Virus record (IMG/VR): IMGVR_UViG_3300043436_001758
Span: 1-47,547 of that record
Direction: 5' to 3' (one strand)
DNA: 47,547 bases
Source of the DNA: a virus
The notes below the pieces were generated by a model. That model was not told where the DNA came from, ran no database searches, and saw only the letters and a program-made list of their open reading frames with translations. The first letter of the stretch is position 1. Each line of letters opens with the position of its first letter. Below are positions 6,692 through 12,948 of this stretch, piece after piece. The translations under genes and the position numbers were made by a program.

Positions 6692-7084
6692 TTAGATGTC
6701 TTCCTCTGTGAATCCTGCAATGCTCACGGCATCCCAAAACATAGACTCACAAGCTCCGTTGTCTTTTGAATCACGGCAAGGCTTTCCAGTTTTTGCGCTA
6801 ATCTCATTAGCAACTGCACCATTTCCGTTGAGAAGATCCCTCGTGTTTTTAAGAACTGAAAGAAAGCAAGGCCCTAGATAATAATCCTCAGATAGTTTGC
6901 TTTCCATATTTTGCTCGTGTGCTTTCGCGTAGCGTATAAGGCTATCAAGGATGACAATCAACGGCTCCGTTCCGTTCATGCCTAGGGAATGGCACTGTTG
7001 AGAAACCGTTCGCTCTGGTACCTTTGCGAATGCGGAAACGGTCTCGGGCTGGTAAGTATAGTTATAGGCTGTGTATTCTTTCAT
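6692..7084 (-). CDS. Hypothetical protein, 130 aa
   Basis: A 130-residue protein, first gene of the leftward cluster. It has helical segments (VILDSLIRYAKAHEQNMESK) and a C-terminal CESMFWDAVSIAGFTEEDI. The N-terminal part (PETVSAFAKVPERTVSQQCH) could hold a short helix-turn-helix, but this is weak. Its start faces a divergent intergenic region that probably holds control signals for both directions. Confidence 0.65.
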   Translation of the reverse strand: MKEYTAYNYTYQPETVSAFAKVPERTVSQQCHSLGMNGTEPLIVILDSLIRYAKAHEQNMESKLSEDYYLGPCFLSVLKNTRDLLNGNGAVANEISAKTGKPCRDSKDNGACESMFWDAVSIAGFTEEDI

Positions 7085-7117
7085 GGTGTCTTATTTTGGT
7101 GTTGTTTGTGTTGTTTC

Positions 7118-7135
7118 GCTGGCGTGATTGCCAGC
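7118..7135. repeat. Inverted repeat in the divergent intergenic region
   Basis: GCTGGC (7118-7123) and GCCAGC (7130-7135) form a perfect 6-bp stem with a 6-base spacer between the leftward gene start (7084) and the rightward ORF at 7259. It may be an operator or a leader hairpin of the leftward transcript. Confidence 0.4.
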
Positions 7136-7258
7136 TTCCCGCACGATACGCAAATCAGGCTTTTCATCAATAAATATATTTTCAGAAATTGAAAAATAGT
7201 TGTTGACTTGCTCTTTCTATCAGCTTCAACAGGTCATTTGTATGACAGAAATATTTTC

Positions 7259-7378
7259 ATGGATCATCCCGCATTCATGGAAAATCCCCCCTTGTCACCA
7301 TACCAACCACCACGGGAAAACGCGTTTGCGGCCATCCTCGTGCGCTGTTATCTTGATGTTATTGATCTATTGACATAA
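7259..7378 (+). CDS. Tiny hypothetical protein, 39 aa
   Basis: A 39-residue frame starting MDHPAFMENPPLSPYQ, followed by a helix (NAFAAILVRCYLDVIDLLT). It lies in an otherwise empty stretch between divergent genes. The amphipathic end and proline-rich start look protein-like, but there is no clear ribosome site. A TTGACT at 7203 might be part of its promoter; no matching -10 is seen. Confidence 0.4.
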   Translation: MDHPAFMENPPLSPYQPPRENAFAAILVRCYLDVIDLLT

Positions 7379-7429
7379 ACGGGGAGAAAGTGTCACGTTA
7401 CAGAAAAGGCAAAGCAAAGGCACAAAATC

Positions 7430-7918
7430 ATGGCTTCAAAATTGGCAGTGGACAGAAAACAAGTAAGGGCTACATACGTCGCCACAGGCTCACTAATAGA
7501 AGCGGCCAAGGCTCACGGCCTAAAGCCAGCCACGGTCAGACAATGGGCAAAACGTGAAGAATGGGAGACTTCATCCAATGCGCTAAAGCTAGTCGCTAGG
7601 GCTGAAGAGATTCAAGAACTTAAAAGAGAAAAGAAACATCCTGATGCCGTTGCGGTATGTCACGCTGTGGATGCAATCAGTGATGTTTTTCAGAATCAAA
7701 AGGAAGGATTCAAGGCGAATATGTCACAGGCTATGTCAAGGGCTGGCGAGTATGTCGCAACACTTCCCGCTGATGCGATCCTTTCAGAGTCACGCAAGGT
7801 TAAAGATATCATGGACACAGCGGGTAAACTCTACGGCTTCGGGGAAGACGGGAGCAAGGCGGGATTATCGGTCAATATACTGAATCTCACGGCTGATTCA
7901 CTCCATAACATCAGATAA
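7430..7918 (+). CDS. Putative terminase small subunit (HTH DNA-binding)
   Basis: A 162-residue protein. The N-terminal helix-turn-helix is ATYVATGSLIEAAKAHGLKP followed by ATVRQWAKREEW (residues about 12-46). A helical central region and a short hydrophobic C-terminal tail (SVNILNLT) follow. This plan is typical of phage small terminase subunits and related packaging-site binders. It is far from the large subunit (43199) even around the circle (about 10 kb), which is unusual, so a transcriptional regulator remains possible. AAAGG lies about nine bases before the start. Confidence 0.6.
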   Translation: MASKLAVDRKQVRATYVATGSLIEAAKAHGLKPATVRQWAKREEWETSSNALKLVARAEEIQELKREKKHPDAVAVCHAVDAISDVFQNQKEGFKANMSQAMSRAGEYVATLPADAILSESRKVKDIMDTAGKLYGFGEDGSKAGLSVNILNLTADSLHNIR

Positions 7919-7951
7919 CAGTCATAGTGAATAGTTATAATATCGCGACGT

Positions 7952-8179
7952 TTACAGAGTAGGAAAAGACTTATCGCGATTCCCGTAGTTCATTTGACGA
8001 TTTAACGTAGGAAAGCGGCACGTTAAATAGGGCCACGCGACCAGTGGCGAGAATATAAAATAAGGATTCTTTTTTTCTGTAGGGCCGTTGACGCGCACCC
8101 CCTTCGACCCTCTAAATTTCGCGGCCACTCTCTCACGAATATCCCCATACAATTTTTCACCATTTTCCCAAAGTGACAT
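7952..8179 (-). CDS. Doubtful small ORF, 75 aa
   Basis: A 75-residue leftward frame (MSLWENGEKLYGDIRERVAA...) whose start overlaps the stop of the upstream leftward ORF (TAATG at 8179). This supports coupling, but the C-terminal half is not obviously protein-like and contains a 9-bp perfect inverted repeat (8000-8028). It may be non-coding. Confidence 0.3.
   Translation of the reverse strand: MSLWENGEKLYGDIRERVAAKFRGSKGVRVNGPTEKKNPYFIFSPLVAWPYLTCRFPTLNRQMNYGNRDKSFPTL
8000..8028. repeat. 9-bp perfect inverted repeat
   Basis: ATTTAACGT (8000-8008) is the exact complement of ACGTTAAAT (8020-8028), with 11 bases between. It lies in the doubtful ORF 7952-8179 and could be a protein-binding site or an RNA hairpin. 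Confidence 0.5.
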
Positions 8180-8418
8180 TATCTTTTCTTTTTCGTCTTT
8201 GATTGGTCGTTCCAGTGGACTTTCCCGTAGATTGTTTTTTCCGCTACTGATTGTGGTAGTGATTGGACGAATATTTTGAGTCGGAGTCCGTATTCTGGAG
8301 TGAGGAATTTTACTAGGTGGGAGAATTCTTCTCCTTGTGAGGCTAGTTTGGTAGCTTCTTGGAAGGAGTGGAGAGTTAGTTGGTCGTGTTGGTTATACAT
8401 GAGAAGTTTAGATTTCAT
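8179..8418 (-). CDS. Small hypothetical protein, 79 aa
   Basis: A 79-residue leftward frame with reasonable composition: SFQEATKLASQGEEFSHLVK, LTPEYGLRLKIFVQSLP and a basic tail KTKKKR. No ribosome site is visible. If a leftward transcript starts at the promoter near 9320, this would be its first protein gene after the structured RNA. Function unknown. Confidence 0.4.
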   Translation of the reverse strand: MKSKLLMYNQHDQLTLHSFQEATKLASQGEEFSHLVKFLTPEYGLRLKIFVQSLPQSVAEKTIYGKVHWNDQSKTKKKR

Positions 8419-8447
8419 TCTAATTTTTGGGTGATATGTTTAGGTTT

Positions 8448-8456
8448 TGGTATAAT
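8448..8456 (+). promoter_or_regulatory. Extended -10 promoter
   Basis: TGGTATAAT at 8448-8456 is a perfect extended -10 element (TG-N-TATAAT). TTGGGT at 8427 is a weak -35 at 18 bases. The predicted start near 8463 lies just before the structured RNA domain that begins at 8511, and no protein gene follows on this strand until 9450. Confidence 0.6.
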
Positions 8457-8851
8457 TTGTACATGATTGGAGTGATATGTCGATGAAGTTGATTTATTTG
8501 AACGTGATTTGGTAGGTTGCGCACTAGCTTTAGCTTGTTCTGCACCTGCGGTGGGCATAAGAAGCCCTAGGTAGAAATAGAGCTTCTGCATCCCCTCGGC
8601 TTCAAGTATGACCTATGGAGCCTTGTCTGCTGGGTGGACTGGGATGAGATGGAAGGCGGGACTTCCTCAAATTAAGAACAGGCGGCTATTCCTGTTCTCT
8701 TGACCTTCACCTGTGATTCGACACGATCTCGATTCTCAGAGGCTACACCAACCTATGCATCTTGTGCAGTGGTTGGGAGGAAGGTAGGTGGATGTTGTGG
8801 ATGTGTCAAGCACCAGTTTGATTATATTGGAGGGATTTCAAGCGCACGGGA

Positions 8852-8896
8852 TAAACTCCCTAAACTCCCTAAACTCCCTAAACTCCCTAAACTCCC
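8852..8896. repeat. Five tandem copies of a 9-bp unit
   Basis: TAAACTCCC is repeated five times without change. It lies between the 5' strands of two nested helices of the candidate RNA, so it would sit in a single-stranded side. Each unit carries ACTCC, complementary to GGAGT at 9035-9039. The exact identity of copies suggests recent expansion by slippage. Confidence 0.9.
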
Positions 8897-9090
8897 TAAT
8901 TTGGCTATAACCTATTTCGTGGCATCACGAAAATGGTCGGGGGAGGATCAGGTCGCTAGGATTTCGGAACGAGGCATGAAGCCTTCTTCGTCCGTGTTCC
9001 CCCCTCATTGCCTCCCCCGATTATAATGCCCCTTGGAGTCCTTGCGGCGTGTCCTTGTGGCAGTGGTTCACCGAAGATCCCCACGAAAAT

Positions 9091-9166
9091 TGGAAGCAGA
9101 GGTTGGAATTGAACCAACTATCTCTCACGTTATGAGCGTGGTGACTTGCCGTTTGTCCTCTCTGCT
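9091..9166 (-). tRNA. tRNA with CAT anticodon (Met or Ile2), CCA encoded
   Basis: On the minus strand a 76-nt cloverleaf runs from 9166 to 9091. The acceptor stem is AGCAGAG/CTCTGCT. The D-stem is GAC/GTC with GG in the loop. The anticodon loop CTCATAA gives CAT. The T-arm is GTTGG/CCAAC with loop TTCAATT, and an encoded CCA ends it. Oddities are A rather than T at position 8, a C-A mismatch at the top of the anticodon stem and a 3-bp D-stem, so it may be divergent or partly decayed. It lies inside the candidate structured RNA region. A minus promoter near 9320 could transcribe it. Confidence 0.75.
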
Positions 9167-9275
9167 TTGAAATTTTTCTGGCTACTCTTTTCGAGCAGAA
9201 TTCGTGCGCCAGAGGCACTAGTGGTTAGGCCACCCCGACCATCCAACCTACCCTTTCAGGTGAACCTTACTCGGC

Positions 9276-9294
9276 AAAGCCCGTGGGCTTTTGT
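9276..9294 (+). terminator. Short rho-independent terminator
   Basis: AAAGCCC and GGGCTTT form a 6-7-bp stem with a very small loop, followed by a T run (CTTTTGTC). It lies 24 bases after the last helix of the candidate RNA and before the promoter of the virion genes. Confidence 0.6.
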
Positions 9295-9319
9295 CAATCA
9301 GATGGAACCTTTGAATTGA

Positions 9320-9348
9320 GTTATCGAGCATTCCTCGGCAACTGGCAA
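9320..9348 (-). promoter_or_regulatory. Possible leftward promoter for the tRNA(CAT)
   Basis: On the minus strand TTGCCA (9348-9343) and GATAAC (9325-9320) are separated by 17 bases. Five of six and four of six positions match consensus. Transcription would start near 9313 and run through the tRNA(CAT) and the structured region toward 8418. Confidence 0.4.
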
Positions 9349-9366
9349 GCTTTAATTTTCACATGG

Positions 9367-9394
9367 TTGTATTTTTAACACATTTGTTTATAAT
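9367..9394 (+). promoter_or_regulatory. Possible promoter for the virion gene block
   Basis: TATAAT at 9389-9394 is a perfect -10, with TTGTAT at 9367-9372 (three of six) 16 bases upstream. It precedes the first gene (9450) of a long rightward run of structural genes. Confidence 0.5.
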
Positions 9395-9449
9395 TGGCAG
9401 TCGCCATATGTGGAATATCTTTACAAAATATTTCAAATAATGCAATAAG

Positions 9450-10142
9450 ATGTGCATGGGGTGCGACATCTTTTATAGATCATATAGGAAGGATTTTGAG
9501 TGGCTTGGGTATTCTTTGAAGTCGCTAAACAAGTTTGCAAGCGGGTTTAATCGGGTGCATATTGCGGTTCCTGCTGAAGACTTGGCTCATGTGCCTTCCG
9601 TGCATGGGGAGAGCTTGCATATTGTTCACGATAATTGTGAGGGGTATATGGCCCAACAGATTACCAAGCTCCACGCTGATGAGTTTTGTGAGTCTGATTA
9701 TGTGGCGCATCTGGATTCTGACTGCATTGTGGAAAGGAAGCTATATGCTGGGGGCCTGTTTATTGGCGGGAAGCCTGTTTATTTGCGCGAGGATGGCACG
9801 GATTCGCCTTGGATTGACATTGCCGCAGTCACGTTGGGGTGGAGGGATTCAAACGAGTATATGAGGCGTTTGCCGATTGTGTACCCGAAGTGGATCTATG
9901 CTGAGTTTCGGGAATGGATTCAAAAAAAGCACGGGATGACGCTGGATAACTGGGTGGCTATTCAACCAGAGAGAAGGTTTAGCGAGTTTCAGAGCTTGGG
10001 CCAATGGGCTTATGAGTATCACAGGGATGCGTTTCATTGGATGCACCCATCTGAATTTCCTGCTTATGTGAGTCAGTTTTGGAGTTGGGGAGGCATCACG
10101 CCAGAAATTAAAGAGAAGATTGACAACATCCTTGCTAGTTAA
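9450..10142 (+). CDS. Glycosyltransferase-like protein (GT-A, DUF6492-like)
   Basis: A 230-residue protein. It begins with a beta strand (CDIFYRSYRKDFEWLGYSLK) typical of GT-A enzymes. The metal/sugar-nucleotide motif DSD sits in YVAHLDSDCIV (residues about 85-95), followed by a Trp-rich acceptor region (PKWIYAEFREWI; AYVSQFWSWGGI). It resembles DUF6492-type phage glycosyltransferases. It heads the virion gene block, so it may glycosylate a capsid or tail protein; transfer to DNA or host surface sugars is also possible. A second ATG two codons later is an alternative start. Confidence 0.7.
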   Translation: MCMGCDIFYRSYRKDFEWLGYSLKSLNKFASGFNRVHIAVPAEDLAHVPSVHGESLHIVHDNCEGYMAQQITKLHADEFCESDYVAHLDSDCIVERKLYAGGLFIGGKPVYLREDGTDSPWIDIAAVTLGWRDSNEYMRRLPIVYPKWIYAEFREWIQKKHGMTLDNWVAIQPERRFSEFQSLGQWAYEYHRDAFHWMHPSEFPAYVSQFWSWGGITPEIKEKIDNILAS

Positions 10143-10169
10143 TGCTTGTGGGGTTATTCCAAGTGGAGC

Positions 10170-10487
10170 ATGGCAAGAAAACGCAAAACAACTCCAGTTT
10201 CGGAGACTCCGTTAAGTGAGAAGGAACTATCCGAAAGGGGGCTTCTTCAGATACGGAACCTTACTGCTGAATTCTTTGACCATGCTATTATTTTGGTAAG
10301 CAGGGAAATTGACGGGGAAACAGTAATGTTGAACTGCAATCTAGGAAATGAGTTTGCAGTTAAGGGCATGATGAGTGTGTTTATGAACGAGTTTATGAAT
10401 GATGAGTTGGAAGACGTGGAAATTGAGGGGGAAATTGAGATTGACGATGATGATGACGATGGGGATGATTGGAAGAAAGTTCATTGA
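10170..10487 (+). CDS. Hypothetical acidic protein, 105 aa
   Basis: A 105-residue protein with a basic N-terminus (MARKRKTTP), a central helical/beta part and a strongly acidic tail (EIEIDDDDDDGDDWKK). The ATG at 10170 has TGGAG four bases upstream, which decides against a TTG start at 10146. It lies between a glycosyltransferase and a connector-like gene and is probably a minor virion or assembly factor. Confidence 0.6.
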   Translation: MARKRKTTPVSETPLSEKELSERGLLQIRNLTAEFFDHAIILVSREIDGETVMLNCNLGNEFAVKGMMSVFMNEFMNDELEDVEIEGEIEIDDDDDDGDDWKKVH

Positions 10488-10523
10488 CTTTTATTATAAC
10501 TACAAGTTAGTGATAAATTAACC

Positions 10524-11237
10524 ATGCCCTCCCTCACGTTTTCCCAAGCTAAGACTCTGCTTGCTCCGTTTGTTACCTCACAAGGGGCAAGCGATCCAGC
10601 GGTGGCTGACGCTATTAATTTTGTGAATGAGAGGTTTATTTCCTCTGGACAATGGAAAGGGAACCGATTCATTAAAACCTTCAACGTGAGCCAAGCTGGA
10701 GATGGCACTTATTACTTTGATACCGTCCCCGGCGTGGAAAGTGTGTTGAAGGTAATGGCGATTGATTCGATTTACGACAACGGCGAGATTGTGGAGATTC
10801 AATCCGACTGGTATCCATTCAACGATGGCGGGATTGGCTATATGCCAGCGAACTATGTAGGAGATACGCAGATTATTAGGCTTGGCCCTTCTCCTGCTTC
10901 CAACCTGCCAAGTGGAGCCACTTCTGACACGCAAAGGTATCGCGTGGTTGGTCGCGTTCCAGAAAACAGGATTTTGTATTGTATTGTTAGGAGGGGGTAT
11001 GTGCCTCTGGTTAACAATAACGACCTCCTTATCCCATCCAATCGTAACGCATATCGTTATGGGGTACAGGCATATAACTATGACAATGTTAATGAACTGG
11101 AGCGAGCTAATGTTTATTGGAGTCTTGCTTATCAGTGCCTTAATGATGAAACTATTGCCTTCCAAGAGGGAGAGCAAGCGCAAGTCGATATTCAGACGAA
11201 AGCATTTGCGGCTGGGGGGATTCAAAACTTAATCTAA
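10524..11237 (+). CDS. Putative head-tail connector/adaptor protein
   Basis: A 237-residue protein. The N-terminal helical segment (FSQAKTLLAPFV, then DPAVADAINFVNERFISSGQ) is followed by a beta-rich middle and a C-terminal helix (NELERANVYWSLAYQCLNDE). This layout resembles head-completion/adaptor proteins of podovirus-like phages that join the portal to the tail. The assignment is by pattern only. It is followed by internal-type proteins, as in podovirus tail modules. Confidence 0.45.
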   Translation: MPSLTFSQAKTLLAPFVTSQGASDPAVADAINFVNERFISSGQWKGNRFIKTFNVSQAGDGTYYFDTVPGVESVLKVMAIDSIYDNGEIVEIQSDWYPFNDGGIGYMPANYVGDTQIIRLGPSPASNLPSGATSDTQRYRVVGRVPENRILYCIVRRGYVPLVNNNDLLIPSNRNAYRYGVQAYNYDNVNELERANVYWSLAYQCLNDETIAFQEGEQAQVDIQTKAFAAGGIQNLI

Positions 11238-11241
11238 ATAT

Positions 11242-11763
11242 ATGGCTACTAAACAAGAAATTCCGTGGTATCAGCAAGGGTTTACAAACTGGCAACCTCA
11301 AAGCATTAACCAACCCCCGGTTGGAGGATATGGAATGGGATTTCAAGGCTTTGGATCAATGTCGCAAGCTGACATTCTTTCCAAGGGAATACTTCCATCT
11401 TCTGAAGTGGCAATGCAAGCAAGCCAACTCAACCCAGCAACCAACGCCGCTCAAAATGGACAAAGCGGAGCAGACTCATTGGTAAAAGCTCAAGAGCTAA
11501 TTGCATCTATGTTTGCTGGGGGAGGAGGCGGAATTAATACTGGAGGAATTCCAATCCCCGGATCTGAAGACGTAAAAAGAAAATTTAGCGCAAGCGGAGT
11601 GCCATATTACGTTACTGACATAAGCCCAAGGGATGAGCGGGGGCAACTTCAAGGCCCATCTGACGGGGGCAGGATGACCTTTGGCATTACGCCAGAGAAA
11701 AAGGCAGAAATGTCAAAGCAGTATGCCACTGTTCCTCATAGCTGGGAAAAGAAACCAATTTAA
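11242..11763 (+). CDS. Putative virion protein, Gly/Gln/Pro-rich, 173 aa
   Basis: A 173-residue protein with a low-complexity N-terminus (WYQQGFTNWQPQSINQPP; GGYGMGFQGFG), a six-residue poly-Gly run near residue 95 and a C-terminus with DISPRDERGQLQGPSDGG. No enzyme motif is seen. Its place between connector-like and internal-type genes suggests a minor structural protein. The next gene begins two bases after its stop. Confidence 0.6.
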   Translation: MATKQEIPWYQQGFTNWQPQSINQPPVGGYGMGFQGFGSMSQADILSKGILPSSEVAMQASQLNPATNAAQNGQSGADSLVKAQELIASMFAGGGGGINTGGIPIPGSEDVKRKFSASGVPYYVTDISPRDERGQLQGPSDGGRMTFGITPEKKAEMSKQYATVPHSWEKKPI

Positions 11764-11764
11764 T

Positions 11765-12946
11765 ATGGCAAGAGAAGACTCCATAAGAACATTTACTACA
11801 AGAACCGCTGGCGCGAGAAACGCTTACGCTGATGCTTTTCTGGATTCAGCAACAGGCAATCAGGAAGCAAAAGCAGGGCGCAGTAGGGTTAAGGATGTTC
11901 TGGACGTAGCTAGGTTCTTGCAATCTGAAGAAAAGGATGCAAGGGCAGAGCGCAGGCTTGAATTGTCCCAAGAGATTGAGGCGAGGCGGCAAAGAATGGC
12001 AGAACAGGAGCTTGATTTTAAGATGAGGTCGCAAGAAAGGGCAGACAGGGCAGAGCAACGCCGACTGGCTAGAGAGGAACAGAAGCAGGAATTGCTGGAC
12101 AAGGCAGATGAGTTTGCCTTTAAACTTGAGTCTCTAAATCCGATGAGCAAGGATTCGCCCCAAGCTATTGAACAGCTTCGCAAGAGTGCTGACTTTAATT
12201 TTTTGATGTCGAATAGGGACACGCGACAAGCCGTTACCGAATCACTTAAAAACAAGATCGGTCAAATCTCTGAAATCACGCAGGGGATTCAGCATGAGGG
12301 AAGGTCGAAGTATGGGGTTGATGTGGATATTTCCAAGTTCCCTACTGACGATCAAGGCAATTACGACTTTGATAGGGGATACAATGAATACCTCCCCATG
12401 CTTGGAGAGCAGATGAAACAAATTTCTGAATCTGCTTATCAGCAAGCTCCTGTTAGACCGGGATATGAAAAATATCAAGAACTTGATGAATTCGGTAGGC
12501 CAGTTGCAAAATTTACAAAAGCCGCGCCATTACCCAAACCAGAAGACATTAAAAAAGGATTCCAGCAAACATATGGTGCTTCAGTTGAAGCATTGTCACA
12601 ACCATATGGAACAAAGCTCGTTAAGGGTGGAATTTCAGTTAATAGGGGAATCTTTGAAGATGGGGAATTTAAGCCTCTTGAAACTGGAGATATAGTTCAA
12701 GTGATTGATGCAAGCAAAGGGATGAACAAAAAAGTAATTCACAATATCCCATACGATCAGTTTGAGTCATATAGATCAAAGGTTCAAGGACAAGAAAAGC
12801 CATCGCAAATTATTTCCGCACCAGATGGAATTGAGGTATCGTCTCCAATTGGAATTCAAGCAACCCCATCTTCCTTGCCTTCTGCCACTCCGCAAGTTAC
12901 AACAGAAGAACAACCAGCTAGAAAACCGCTGGGTGAAATCTTCTAA
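11765..12946 (+). CDS. Coiled-coil virion/internal protein, 393 aa
   Basis: A 393-residue protein. Residues about 50-150 are a long charged coiled coil (ARAERRLELSQEIEARRQRM; ERADRAEQRRLAREEQKQ), followed by a mixed middle and a Pro/Ser/Thr-rich C-terminus. The ATG at 11765 immediately follows the previous stop; a longer frame from 11681 overlaps that gene and is rejected. Together with the giant downstream protein it is a candidate for the internal (ejected) proteins of a short-tailed phage. Confidence 0.6.
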   Translation: MAREDSIRTFTTRTAGARNAYADAFLDSATGNQEAKAGRSRVKDVLDVARFLQSEEKDARAERRLELSQEIEARRQRMAEQELDFKMRSQERADRAEQRRLAREEQKQELLDKADEFAFKLESLNPMSKDSPQAIEQLRKSADFNFLMSNRDTRQAVTESLKNKIGQISEITQGIQHEGRSKYGVDVDISKFPTDDQGNYDFDRGYNEYLPMLGEQMKQISESAYQQAPVRPGYEKYQELDEFGRPVAKFTKAAPLPKPEDIKKGFQQTYGASVEALSQPYGTKLVKGGISVNRGIFEDGEFKPLETGDIVQVIDASKGMNKKVIHNIPYDQFESYRSKVQGQEKPSQIISAPDGIEVSSPIGIQATPSSLPSATPQVTTEEQPARKPLGEIF

Positions 12947-12948
12947 CA

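Larger units (their letters stand above)
8463..9295 (+). ncRNA. Candidate large structured non-coding RNA (GOLLD/ROOL-like in size and context)
   Basis: No convincing protein is encoded on this strand, yet complementary segments nest over about 740 nt. The outer helix pairs 8511-8519 with 9244-9252 (9 bp), and inside it 8520-8524 pairs with 9204-9208. Then come hairpins 8560-8587, 8675-8698 (8-bp stem) and 8748-8776. Helix 8839-8848/9048-9057 encloses 8903-8910/9021-9030, which encloses hairpin 8915-8932 and the 10-bp helix 8937-8946/9011-9020, which encloses hairpin 8965-8994. A cloverleaf occupies 9091-9166. An extended -10 promoter (8448) and a terminator (9276) bracket the domain on this strand. 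A minus-strand promoter near 9320 means the transcribed strand is not settled. Giant phage RNAs such as GOLLD and ROOL have similar length and lie near tRNAs; membership is inference. Confidence 0.6.

Noticed and set aside
7370-7403. TTGACA before the terminase-small-like gene as a promoter.
   Set aside because: No acceptable -10 box lies 16-19 bases downstream.
8511-8524. Alternative pairings of the outer RNA helix (3' segment 9239-9252 with 8783-8794, and CACTAG 8522-8527 with 9218-9223).
   Set aside because: They are possible but compete with the nested fold. They are kept as a caution that the outer helix is less certain than the inner ones.
8852-8896. Tandem repeats considered as a CRISPR array.
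   Set aside because: The unit is 9 bp with no spacers and no cas genes nearby.
8700-9026. 108-codon rightward open frame with an LPK repeat.
   Set aside because: It lies inside the structured RNA region. Its repeats come from the 9-bp tandem array, and its composition is not protein-like.
9207-9245. CTAGTGGTTAGG segment resembling a tRNA D-arm.
   Set aside because: No anticodon arm, T-arm or acceptor stem could be built around it on either strand.
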